62,422 nucleotides of DNA from Candidatus Accumulibacter appositus (lineage in GTDB: Bacteria; Pseudomonadota; Gammaproteobacteria; Burkholderiales; Rhodocyclaceae). Where the stretch lies: the NCBI GenBank assembly GCA_000585055.1, contig JEMX01000046.1, positions 396 to 62,817 on the forward strand, written 5' to 3'. Shown here in pieces: positions 7,113-14,867 of this stretch. The translations under genes were made by a program, and so were the position numbers. Under the pieces are notes generated by a model, which was given only the letters and a program-made list of their open reading frames with translations, did no database searches and had not been told where the DNA came from. Within the stretch, counting starts at the first letter, position 1. Every line of letters begins with the position of its first letter.

Positions 7113-8453
7113 TTACTTGTTGCACTCCTCAGGAGTACGCGGCGACAGCTTCTTCTCTTCCGCGTATTTGCCGGAGGCGAGCATGACCATTGGACGCAAG
7201 GTCTTGTCGTCGGCCTGATACCAATCGGGGGAAAGGAACTCCCACTTCTTGCCGTTCCAGGTCTGGATGCGCACCCATGACGAGCCCATATGATCAAGGC
7301 AAGAGGTCTGCACCGGACGCATCACGCCAGCGAAGCCCATCGCATCGAGCGTTTTCTGGTCGAGATCGAGGTGTTCCAGACCCCAACGCACCTGCTCACC
7401 GGTCATCACCTTGCCCTTGCCGTAGCGCTCCTGCGCCTTGCGAACACCCTCGACAGCGAGCATCGACGAAATCAGGCCACGCATGTAGAGCACCTCACCG
7501 ACCTCTTCTTTCGGGCCGGTGCCCTCACCCTTGGCGTGCAAGGTGGCGAGGACATCCTTGACAATTTTGGAGTTGTGCTCGGCACCATGCTGCAAGGTCA
7601 GCGCACTATAGCCTTTGGCGCCTTCGCCGACGTCCCTGACATCGGGCTCGGCGCCTGCCCACCAGATGCCCAGCATCTTGGTGCGCGGGTAGCCAGTCGC
7701 CTGCGCCTCGCGTAGCGCGGTCAGGTTCATCACGCCCCAGCCCCAGAGCAGGACGTAGTCCGGCCTGCTCTGGCGGATTTGCAGCCAGGTCGCCTTCTGC
7801 TCCACGCCCGGGTGCGCCACCGGCAACAATTGCACTTCGAAGCCATGTTTCTTGCCCAGTTCCTCGAGGACCGGGATAGGCTCCTTGCCATAAGGACTGT
7901 CGTGGTAAACAAGCGCGATCTTCTTGCCCTTCAGCTTGTCGACACCGCCTTCCTGCTTGGCGACGTACTGGATCGCAACGTCGGCGCCAACCCAATAGGT
8001 CCCGAGCAACGGGAAGTTCCAGGTAAAGACGGCGCCGTTCGACGATTCGCTACGCCCGTACCCGGCAGTAATCAGCGGGATCTTGTCTTTCGGCGCTTTC
8101 TCCGTCAGCGCGAAGGTAATGCCGGTGGACAGTGGCTGGAAGGTCGTTGCGCCGCCGTTCTTGCCTTTCAGACGTTCGTAGCACTCGACCCCGCGGTCGG
8201 TGGCGTAACCCGTCTCACACTCTTCGAAACTGAGCTTGACGCCATTGATGCCACCCTGTGCATTGATCAGTTTCAGGTAATCGACATAGCCGTTGGCCCA
8301 GGGAGCGCCATTCGGAGCATAGGCGCCGGTACGGTAAACCAGGACCGGAAAGTACTGTTCCTTGGCTTGCTGTGCAGCCGCTGGCACTGTCGCCAGCGCT
8401 GACAGGGCAATCGCGCCCAGTGAAGCAGTTACTACGAGCTTGCGTAAGTTCAT
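7113..8453 (-). CDS. Periplasmic substrate-binding protein of the Liv-type ABC transporter
   Basis: 446 residues. The signal peptide MNLRKLVVTASLGAIALSAL ends at about AAAQQ. The mature part is a type I periplasmic-binding fold (Peripla_BP_6) beginning YFPVLVYRTGAYAPNGAPWA, with LKLINAQGGINGVKL typical of LivK-like proteins. It is larger than amino-acid LivK (about 370), as in many paralogues for aromatic or organic acids. The ribosome-binding site GAGGAGAC lies just upstream of ATG 8453. It delivers the ligand to LivH/LivM. The ligand is unknown; adjacency to two acyl-CoA ligases suggests a carboxylic acid. Confidence 0.9.
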   Translation of the reverse strand: MNLRKLVVTASLGAIALSALATVPAAAQQAKEQYFPVLVYRTGAYAPNGAPWANGYVDYLKLINAQGGINGVKLSFEECETGYATDRGVECYERLKGKNGGATTFQPLSTGITFALTEKAPKDKIPLITAGYGRSESSNGAVFTWNFPLLGTYWVGADVAIQYVAKQEGGVDKLKGKKIALVYHDSPYGKEPIPVLEELGKKHGFEVQLLPVAHPGVEQKATWLQIRQSRPDYVLLWGWGVMNLTALREAQATGYPRTKMLGIWWAGAEPDVRDVGEGAKGYSALTLQHGAEHNSKIVKDVLATLHAKGEGTGPKEEVGEVLYMRGLISSMLAVEGVRKAQERYGKGKVMTGEQVRWGLEHLDLDQKTLDAMGFAGVMRPVQTSCLDHMGSSWVRIQTWNGKKWEFLSPDWYQADDKTLRPMVMLASGKYAEEKKLSPRTPEECNK

Positions 8454-8544
8454 TAGTGTCTCCTCTTATTAAAATGGCGATACCACTGCAACTACGACTG
8501 CGACAAACCCCTTGCTTACGGCGAACAGCCCTCCGGCACACGAC

Positions 8545-9621
8545 TCAGTGCGGGAACGGCCAGAGCCGCAGTTTCTCCTTTCCGGTCGACCACAGCCGTG
8601 CAATGCCGTGTGGCTCCTTGATCAGGAAGAAGATGATCAGGCCGCCGAAGATGATCAACTCGGCGTGCGAGATGCCGGCAGTCGATATCTCGACCCCGAC
8701 CAGGTCGCCGATCGCCGGCAGCAGTTGATTGAGGGCGATCGGCAGAATGACGATGAACGCTGCACCGAAGAAACTTCCCATGATCGAACCCAGACCGCCA
8801 ATGATGACCATGAACAGTAGCTGGAACGAACGGTCGACCGAGAAGGCTGCCGGCTCCCACGAGGCGAGGTGCACGAAACCCCACAGCGCCCCTGCCGTTC
8901 CGACGAAGAAGGAACTGACGGCAAACGCCGAGAGCTTGGCAAACAACGGCCGGATACCGATCACCTCGGCGGCGACGTCCATGTCGCGGATGGCCATCCA
9001 CTGCCGACCGATGGCGCTACGCGTCATGTTCTTCGCCATTAGTGCGAAAACCGTCAGGATGGCCAGGCAGAACAGATACTTGTTGAGGGGGTTGTTGATT
9101 TGCCAGCCCATCACCTGCAGGTTGGAAACCGAAACCGAGCCCGATGAGGCGTAGTCCGTGAACCACGGAACACGAAGAAAAACCCAGTCGGTGAAGAACT
9201 GTGCAGCCAGGGTGGCAACGGCCAGATAGAGGCCGCGCACGCGCAAACTCGGTATTCCGAAAACGATGCCAACGGCGGCCGACGTCAGGCCGCCAAGCAG
9301 CAAGGACGCGAGCAGCGGCATGCCCTCGATGCGAATATGGAAGTTGTACGCCGCGTATGCCCCGACGGCCATGAAAGCGCCGGCACCGAGCGTAATCTGC
9401 CCACAGAAGCCCACCAGCAGATTGACGCCGAGAGCGGCCAGCGACAAGATCACAAAGGGGATCAGAATGGCGCGGAACATGTATTCGTCGACCAGCAAGG
9501 GAACGGCGACGAAGGCAAACACCAGGATGCCGATGATTGCCCAACGGTCCTGGGTAATCGGAAAGATCTGCTGATCAGCGGCGTAAGAGGTCTTGAACTG
9601 ACCGTTTTCTCTATATAGCAC
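8545..9621 (-). CDS. livM: Liv-type ABC transporter permease LivM
   Basis: 358 residues, polytopic inner-membrane protein with about 8-9 hydrophobic segments. The region NLLVGFCGQITLGAGAFMAV (about 86-105) and the PSLRVRGLYLAVATLA segment are hallmarks of LivM permeases. An N-terminal hydrophilic stretch of about 25 residues precedes the first membrane segment. It forms the heterodimeric channel with LivH. The gene lies 15 bp after livH in the operon and is followed by the binding-protein gene after about 90 bp. Confidence 0.93.
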   Translation of the reverse strand: MLYRENGQFKTSYAADQQIFPITQDRWAIIGILVFAFVAVPLLVDEYMFRAILIPFVILSLAALGVNLLVGFCGQITLGAGAFMAVGAYAAYNFHIRIEGMPLLASLLLGGLTSAAVGIVFGIPSLRVRGLYLAVATLAAQFFTDWVFLRVPWFTDYASSGSVSVSNLQVMGWQINNPLNKYLFCLAILTVFALMAKNMTRSAIGRQWMAIRDMDVAAEVIGIRPLFAKLSAFAVSSFFVGTAGALWGFVHLASWEPAAFSVDRSFQLLFMVIIGGLGSIMGSFFGAAFIVILPIALNQLLPAIGDLVGVEISTAGISHAELIIFGGLIIFFLIKEPHGIARLWSTGKEKLRLWPFPH

Positions 9622-9636
9622 TTGCGTTCTCCCCGA

Positions 9637-10566
9637 TTACACGCGGTCGATGATCTTTTCGCCGAACAGCCCTTGCGGCCTGAACAGGAGAACGACCAGG
9701 GCTAGTACGTAGGCAAACCAGATCTCGATCCCGCCGCCGACCATCGGACCGAGATAGACTTCCGAGAGCTTCTCGCCGACACCGATGATCAGGCCGCCGA
9801 TGATGGCGCCGGGAACCGAAGTCAAGCCGCCGAGGATAACCACCGGCAGCGCCCGTAGCGCGACCGTCGACAAGGAGAACTGGACGCCGAGCTTGGAACC
9901 CCAGATCACGCCAGCGACAAGGGCAACCAGCCCGGCGACACACCAGACGATCACCCAGATACGATTCAGCGGAATGCCGATTGATTGTGCCGCCTGATGG
10001 TCGTCGGCCACCGCACGCAGAGCCCGCCCGGTGGTGGTCTTCTGGAAAAAGAGGGTCAGCAGTCCAACCAGCACCGCCGCTATCAAGGCAGCAATGAAGT
10101 CCTCCTTGTTGATCAGCAGCCCGCCCGGAAAGATCCCTTCGAAGAGAAAGACAGGATCCTTCGGCATGCCGACATCGATCGTATAGATGCTGCTGCCGAA
10201 CATAGTGCTGCCGATGCCTTCAAGAACGTAGGCGATACCGAGAGTGGCCATCAGCAGCGTCGCGCCCTCCTGGTTGACCAGGTGGCGCAGGACCAGCCGT
10301 TCGATCAGCCAGGCGACCACGAACATCAAGGCTCCGGCCACGACGAAGGCCGCGGCTGTTCCCAGGTACGAACCCTCGAGACCGAACCAGCCCGGAATCC
10401 ACTCCGCAAAACGGGCCATGGCCAGCGCAGCGAACAGAACCATCGCCCCCTGTGCGAAGTTGAACACGCCCGATGCCTTGAAGATCAACACGAAACCGAG
10501 CGCCACCAGCGCATAGAGCATGCCGGCCATCAGCCCGCCGATCAATGTTTCCAGGAAGAAACCCAT
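9637..10566 (-). CDS. livH: Liv-type ABC transporter permease LivH
   Basis: 309 residues. The start MGFFLETLIGGLMAGMLYAL with following FKASGVFNFAQGAM is the conserved LivH N-terminus. About eight membrane segments follow, ending in VLLFRPQGLFGEKI, the usual LivH C-terminal motif. It partners LivM. It is preceded by a 135-bp intercistronic gap that holds a hairpin and a dispersed repeat (10613-10704), an unusually large interruption in an otherwise tight operon. Confidence 0.94.
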   Translation of the reverse strand: MGFFLETLIGGLMAGMLYALVALGFVLIFKASGVFNFAQGAMVLFAALAMARFAEWIPGWFGLEGSYLGTAAAFVVAGALMFVVAWLIERLVLRHLVNQEGATLLMATLGIAYVLEGIGSTMFGSSIYTIDVGMPKDPVFLFEGIFPGGLLINKEDFIAALIAAVLVGLLTLFFQKTTTGRALRAVADDHQAAQSIGIPLNRIWVIVWCVAGLVALVAGVIWGSKLGVQFSLSTVALRALPVVILGGLTSVPGAIIGGLIIGVGEKLSEVYLGPMVGGGIEIWFAYVLALVVLLFRPQGLFGEKIIDRV

Positions 10567-10612
10567 CGCATCACTCCTAACCGTGAAAGTCGCGCAAGCG
10601 GCTCACGAAGCT

Positions 10613-10637
10613 CCCTTCTCCCCTCGCGGGAGAAGGG
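10613..10637. repeat. REP-like hairpin between livG and livH
   Basis: Perfect 10-bp stem CCCTTCTCCC / GGGAGAAGGG with a CTCGC loop, followed by TTGGGG. This type of element is scattered in intergenic spaces of many Proteobacteria. It has no U-tract on either strand, so it is more likely a REP-like or mRNA-processing hairpin than a terminator. Confidence 0.6.
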
Positions 10638-10645
10638 TTGGGGAA

Positions 10646-10704
10646 GAGGGGGAAACGGTCATGACTTTCATGACTTGAGGTGTCTCCACGAGTCATGACC
10701 GTTA
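10646..10704. repeat. Dispersed intergenic repeat, copy A (AACGGTCATGAC ends)
   Basis: The element reads AGAGGGGGAAACGGTCATGA at its left end and GTCATGACCGTTA at its right end, so the ends are inverted copies of TAACGGTCATGAC. The right end contains the TAA stop of livG on the minus strand. A second copy in the opposite orientation is at 62292-62351, with the same 22 bases at one end and a different centre. Confidence 0.65.
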
Positions 10705-11484
10705 GTGGCTGGCGCCGAGATAGGCGCTGATGACGTCCGGATTGGCGCGGACCTCGTCCGGATCGCCATCGCCGATCTTCTTGCCGTAGTCGAGAACGAC
10801 GACGCGATCGGAAATATCCATGACCACCGCCATGTCGTGCTCGATCAGGACGATGGTCGTTCCGAACTGGTCATTGACGTCGAGAATGAAACGGCACATG
10901 TCCTGCTTCTCCTCGACGTTCATCCCGGCCATCGGTTCGTCAAGCAAGAGGATGCTTGGCTCCATGGCCAGCGCCCGCCCGAGGTCTACGCGCTTCTGCA
11001 GACCGTACGGCAGGCGCCCGACCGGCGTCTTGCGAATGTGCTGAATTTCCAGAAAGTCGATCACGTCTTCTACCTTGGCGCGATGCTCGAGTTCCTCGCG
11101 GCGTGCCGGCCCCCACCAGAAGGCCTGCTGAATCAGGTTGCTTCTGATTTTCAGGTTGCGCCCGGTCATCAGGTTGTCGATCACGTTCATTCCCTTGAAC
11201 AAGGCGATGTTCTGGAAAGTCCGCGAAATCCCGGCCTGGGCGGCCTTGTAGGGGTTCATTTTCGTGAAGCGCTGACCGCGCAGAATGATCTCCCCCTCCT
11301 GCGGCCGATAGACGCCGTTGATCACATTGAGCATCGAACTCTTACCGGCACCGTTCGGGCCGATGATCGCCCGGATCTCGTGTTCGCGAACGTTGAACGA
11401 GATGTCGGTCAGCGCCTTGACGCCGCCAAAGGAAAGCGAAACCTGCTTCAGGTCGAGAATAACCTCGCCGATCTGCCGACTCAT
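10702..11484 (-). CDS. livG: Liv-type ABC transporter ATP-binding protein LivG
   Basis: 260 residues. Walker A GPNGAGKSS is at 42-50. The signature region is the divergent LPYGLQKRVDLGRALA, as usual in LivG, with Walker B SILLLDEPMAGMN following. It drives transport with LivF. The start overlaps the stop of the upstream acyl-CoA synthetase by 4 bp (11481-11484), showing translational coupling between substrate activation and uptake. The stop codon lies inside a dispersed repeat. Confidence 0.94.
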   Translation of the reverse strand: MSRQIGEVILDLKQVSLSFGGVKALTDISFNVREHEIRAIIGPNGAGKSSMLNVINGVYRPQEGEIILRGQRFTKMNPYKAAQAGISRTFQNIALFKGMNVIDNLMTGRNLKIRSNLIQQAFWWGPARREELEHRAKVEDVIDFLEIQHIRKTPVGRLPYGLQKRVDLGRALAMEPSILLLDEPMAGMNVEEKQDMCRFILDVNDQFGTTIVLIEHDMAVVMDISDRVVVLDYGKKIGDGDPDEVRANPDVISAYLGASH

Positions 11485-13442
11485 GACGCCTCCCTCCCGG
11501 CAGCGCCGAAAACCTTCAGGTTACGGATGACCAGATCGGCCGCCACCTTGCCTTGCCGCCCGTCCTCGAACTTCACCGCGGTTTCGATGAACTGGCTGTC
11601 CTTGCCGCCGTAGAGCGCGTCGATCAAGACCGCATATTTCTCGGCAACGAAACCGCGGCGAACCTTGCGCGTACGCGTCAACTCGTCGTCGTCTGGATCG
11701 AGTTCCTTGTGCAGGATCAGGAAACGATGAATCTGCGAATCGGCCAGCACGCCCTCGCCCACCAGTTCGCAGTTCACCTGTTCGATTGACTCCTGGATCA
11801 GCCCATAGACCTCCGCCTTGGCTGCCAGATCGGTATAGCCGGAATAGGCTATGCCGCGCCGCTCGGCCCAGTTGCCGACCGCGCCGATATCGATGTTGAT
11901 GAAGGCACAAACCATTTCACGGCGGTCACCGAAGACCACCGCCTCCTTGACGAAGGGAAAGAATTTGAGCTTGTTCTCGATGAAATTGGGCGCAAACATG
12001 GCGCCGTTGCCCAACTTGCCGACGTCCTTGGCGCGATCGATGATTTTCAGATGCCCTTCGTCGTCGAACAGGCCCGCGTCGCCGGTCATGAAATAGCCGT
12101 CGGCGTTGATCGCTTCGGCGGTCGCGTCGGGTCGCTTGTAGTACTCCCTGAGCAACATCGGTCCCCTGACGAGGATTTCGCCGTTGTCGGCGATCTTCAC
12201 CTCAACGCCCGGCGCCGGCTTGCCGACGCTGTCGAACTTGATCTCGCCGTCGGGTTGCAGACAAACGTAGGCGCAGGTCTCAGTCTGACCATAGAGCTGC
12301 TTCAAATTGATGCCGATCGAGCGGTAGAAACGGAAAAGGTCGGGACCGATGGCCGCGCCAGCGGTGTAGGCGACACGCACCCGACTCAGTCCAAGGACAT
12401 TCTTGAGCGGCCCGAAAACGAAGAAGTTGCCCAGTGCGTAGAGCACGCGATCAGCGACCGAAACAGCCTTGCCATCGAGAATCTCGGCCCCGCTGCGCCG
12501 CGCCACTGCCATGAAATAATGAAACATCTTCTGCTTGATCGCGCTGGCGTCCTCCATGCGGATCATCACCTGCGTCAACAGGTTCTCGAAAACGCGCGGC
12601 GGTGCGAAGTAATAGGTCGGGCCGATTTCGCGCAGATCGTTCATCACCGTCTCGGCCGACTCGGGGCAATTGATTGCGAAACCAGTGACCATAGCCTGCG
12701 CAAACGAAAACAAATGGTCGCCCACCCAGGCCATCGGCAGATAGGAAAGGATATCTTCGTCAGCAGTCAGATGATCGAAATCAGCGCCACCACGGGCAGC
12801 ACTGATGAAGGCCTTGTGGGTCAGACACACGCCCTTTGGCTTGCCGGTCGTCCCGGAGGTGTACAGCATGACGCTGACGTCGTCCGCGCTGCCAGCCGCG
12901 ACCTCGGTGGTCAGCAGATCGGGATGGTTACGGTTGTGTATCCGCCCCATCTCCATCAGCTCGCGAACGTCGTGGATGAAAGGCTGCGTGTAGTGGCGCA
13001 TGCCGTGCGGATCGTCGTAAAAGAGATGCTTGAGCTGTGGCAACTGTTCCTGCAACTCGAGCACCTTGTCGACCTGCTCCTGGTCTTCGACAAACAGGAA
13101 GCGAACTTCGGCGTCGACCAGCACGAAGAGCATCTCGTTGGCCACCGCGTCCTGGTAGAGCGGCAGGGGCACCCCGCCAAGACACTGCACAGCGCTCATC
13201 ATCATGTACATGCGCGGCCGATTGTCGCCGACGATGGCCACGTTCTCGCCGCGCTTGAAACCCATTTCGGCAAGACCGCAAGCCAGGGCGCGCACCTCGT
13301 CGGCGACCTCCTGCCAACTCCAGCACTGCCAAATCCCCAAGTCCTTTTCGCGCATTGCCACCTTGCTGCCGCGAACCTGGGCATGGTTCAACAACAAGCG
13401 TGGAAAGGTATCCAACGCTTGCGACGACGCAGTTTCCGGCAT
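11481..13442 (-). CDS. AMP-forming long-chain-type acyl-CoA synthetase
   Basis: 653 residues, adenylate-forming enzyme making an acyl-CoA from a free acid, ATP and CoA. The P-loop motif VMLYTSGTTGKPKGVCLTH is at about 190-208, and the later YGQTETCAYV and GYFMTGDAGLFDDEGHLKI motifs are both present. The length and the C-terminal DELTRTRKVRRGFV segment resemble the large acyl-CoA synthetases that head Liv-type operons in Beta- and Deltaproteobacteria. GGAGGAGAC precedes ATG 13442. It is the first gene of the minus-strand operon, and a palindrome lies 20 bp upstream. It probably traps the acid imported by the Liv system. Confidence 0.9.
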   Translation of the reverse strand: MPETASSQALDTFPRLLLNHAQVRGSKVAMREKDLGIWQCWSWQEVADEVRALACGLAEMGFKRGENVAIVGDNRPRMYMMMSAVQCLGGVPLPLYQDAVANEMLFVLVDAEVRFLFVEDQEQVDKVLELQEQLPQLKHLFYDDPHGMRHYTQPFIHDVRELMEMGRIHNRNHPDLLTTEVAAGSADDVSVMLYTSGTTGKPKGVCLTHKAFISAARGGADFDHLTADEDILSYLPMAWVGDHLFSFAQAMVTGFAINCPESAETVMNDLREIGPTYYFAPPRVFENLLTQVMIRMEDASAIKQKMFHYFMAVARRSGAEILDGKAVSVADRVLYALGNFFVFGPLKNVLGLSRVRVAYTAGAAIGPDLFRFYRSIGINLKQLYGQTETCAYVCLQPDGEIKFDSVGKPAPGVEVKIADNGEILVRGPMLLREYYKRPDATAEAINADGYFMTGDAGLFDDEGHLKIIDRAKDVGKLGNGAMFAPNFIENKLKFFPFVKEAVVFGDRREMVCAFINIDIGAVGNWAERRGIAYSGYTDLAAKAEVYGLIQESIEQVNCELVGEGVLADSQIHRFLILHKELDPDDDELTRTRKVRRGFVAEKYAVLIDALYGGKDSQFIETAVKFEDGRQGKVAADLVIRNLKVFGAAGREAS

Positions 13443-13461
13443 CTTGTCTCCTCCGGTGCAT

Positions 13462-13473
13462 TAACGGCCGTTA
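13462..13473. promoter_or_regulatory. 12-bp palindrome upstream of the acyl-CoA synthetase operon
   Basis: TAACGGCCGTTA is a perfect 12-bp palindrome 20 bp before the start codon of the operon's first gene, in the space between divergent genes. Its position fits an operator overlapping the promoter or leader. The cognate regulator is unknown. Confidence 0.4.
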
Positions 13474-13627
13474 TCGTGACGACACGCTTTTATTTATATT
13501 GTGTTGCGAAATTCTAGACCCTTTTTTCTGATTGTCGTTGTGCAACGCGGCATCGCCGTCAGAACATGCACCTGCGTCACAATCTCAGAATGGAGCTTGC
13601 CGGCAGTCTATTCGCCAGAGCCGACGA

Positions 13628-13651
13628 GAATTGTCGTCCGTGCGACAATTC
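13628..13651. promoter_or_regulatory. Perfect inverted repeat, probable operator of the Crp/Fnr-type regulator
   Basis: GAATTGTCG-N6-CGACAATTC is a perfect 9-bp inverted repeat with a 6-bp spacer, 26 bp upstream of the regulator's ATG and inside the divergent intergenic region. A degenerate relative, ATTGTCGTTGTGCAACG, lies at 13531-13547. The 24-bp dyad is the size expected for a Crp/Fnr-family dimer, which suggests autoregulation and possibly control of the divergent operon. Confidence 0.55.
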
Positions 13652-13677
13652 CGCATCTTTTTTTCGTGGGCTTGCGA

Positions 13678-14352
13678 ATGGGTGAACTCGACGAAATGCT
13701 GCGTGCTTCCTGCTGGGCGCGGCAACTGCGCGCCGACGAGCTCGAATGGGTCAAGCACGACATCGTTGTGCGTACCGTTCCGGCCGGGGGCTACGTGTGC
13801 ATGAAGGGGGAAACGGTCGGGCACTGGATGGGAGTCGTCAATGGGCTGGTCAAGATGGCCAGCAACTGGCGTACCGGAAAGGCCACCAGTTTCGTCGGCC
13901 TGTCGGATGGCAGCTGGTTCGGCGAAGGCTCCCTGCTCAAGGACGAAGTACGCCGCTACGACGTCATCGCGCTGCGCGAATCGCGCATCGCCTACATGAA
14001 GCGCAGCCGCTTCCAGCACCTGCTCGACCACAGCATCCCCTTCAACCGTTTCCTGCTGATCCAGATCAACGAGCGCCTTGGCCAGTTCATTGGCATGATC
14101 GAGCACGAACGCCTGCTCGATACCGACGCCCGCCTCGCCCGCTGCCTGGCCTCGATATTCAATCCACTGCTTTACCCCGGCAGCAGTCTCGAACTGCGCA
14201 TCTCCCAGGAAGAGATTGGATTGCTCGCGGGGGTCTCGCGCCAGCGTGTCAATCAGGCGCTGCAGACTCTCGAACAAGCCGGCCTGCTGCGCGCCGACTA
14301 CGGCACCTTGACCATCCTCGACCTTGATGGATTGCGCAACTTCGGCGCCTAG
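13678..14352 (+). CDS. Crp/Fnr-family transcriptional regulator
   Basis: 224 residues from ATG 13678; the frame is open upstream to 13501, but that part lies across the inverted repeat and has no family features. The N-terminal half is a cyclic-nucleotide-binding-type beta-barrel (MKGETVGHWMGVVNGLVKMA, then a GSWFGEGSLL segment), followed by a long dimer helix and a C-terminal winged helix with ISQEEIGLLAGVSRQRVNQA. No FNR-type N-terminal cysteine cluster is present, so it does not look like an iron-sulfur oxygen sensor, and the ligand is unknown. It is divergent from the acyl-CoA synthetase-liv operon and upstream of the acetate-uptake pair, so it could control either. Confidence 0.88.
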   Translation: MGELDEMLRASCWARQLRADELEWVKHDIVVRTVPAGGYVCMKGETVGHWMGVVNGLVKMASNWRTGKATSFVGLSDGSWFGEGSLLKDEVRRYDVIALRESRIAYMKRSRFQHLLDHSIPFNRFLLIQINERLGQFIGMIEHERLLDTDARLARCLASIFNPLLYPGSSLELRISQEEIGLLAGVSRQRVNQALQTLEQAGLLRADYGTLTILDLDGLRNFGA

Positions 14353-14546
14353 CGCCAGCCTGCGCCCGCGATGCCGCGGCATCGGCGGCGCCGCTGCACG
14401 GGCCAAAAAACACTCGAAAGAACGCTGGATTGAACGATCAATCGATCTGGGTTAGTATTCGACGCCCCGAGGGGAGTGGTCTTGTCAATACTTGGAAAAT
14501 TGGTCTCACAATTCTTTCGCAAGACAAATCAGGAGGATAAGTACAA

Positions 14547-14867
14547 ATGAGTAGCGTTATCTACGAGCGACTTCGGCGCAATCCGAAGTTCGACGAGTTA
14601 GTTCAGAAGCGAGGAAGCTTCGCACGAACCCTGGCAGCCATCGTGCTGATTATTTTCTATGGCTTCTTCATGCTGGTCGCTTTCAATCCGAAGGTCTTGG
14701 GCCAACCGATCGCCGAGGGATCGATGTGGGCCATCGGCTATACCGTCGAGATGGGGATGTTCGTCTTTTTCTGGATCTTGACCTTCATCTACGTCCGCCG
14801 CGCCAACGGCGAGTTCGACGACCTGACGGCCGAAATCATCAAAGAAGCGCAGAAGGAGACGAAATGA
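14547..14867 (+). CDS. yjcH: DUF485 inner-membrane protein (YjcH-like), partner of ActP
   Basis: 106 residues with two membrane segments (about 31-51 and 62-88) between short charged ends; [12 protein letters not shown] near the start is the DUF485 signature. These proteins are almost always encoded directly before the acetate/solute sodium symporter ActP. Here the ATG of actP overlaps its stop (ATGA, 14864-14867). A strong AGGAGGAT precedes the start. The family's role is thought to be to assist the symporter; direct evidence is limited. Confidence 0.92.
   Translation: MSSVIYERLRRNPKFDELVQKRGSFARTLAAIVLIIFYGFFMLVAFNPKVLGQPIAEGSMWAIGYTVEMGMFVFFWILTFIYVRRANGEFDDLTAEIIKEAQKETK

Noticed and set aside
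14428..14443. GATTGAACGATCAATC upstream of yjcH as an FNR box
   Set aside because: The half sites TTGA/TCAA are 4 bp apart, not the 6 bp of FNR (TTGAT-N4-ATCAA). It is a modest inverted repeat, not a supported operator.
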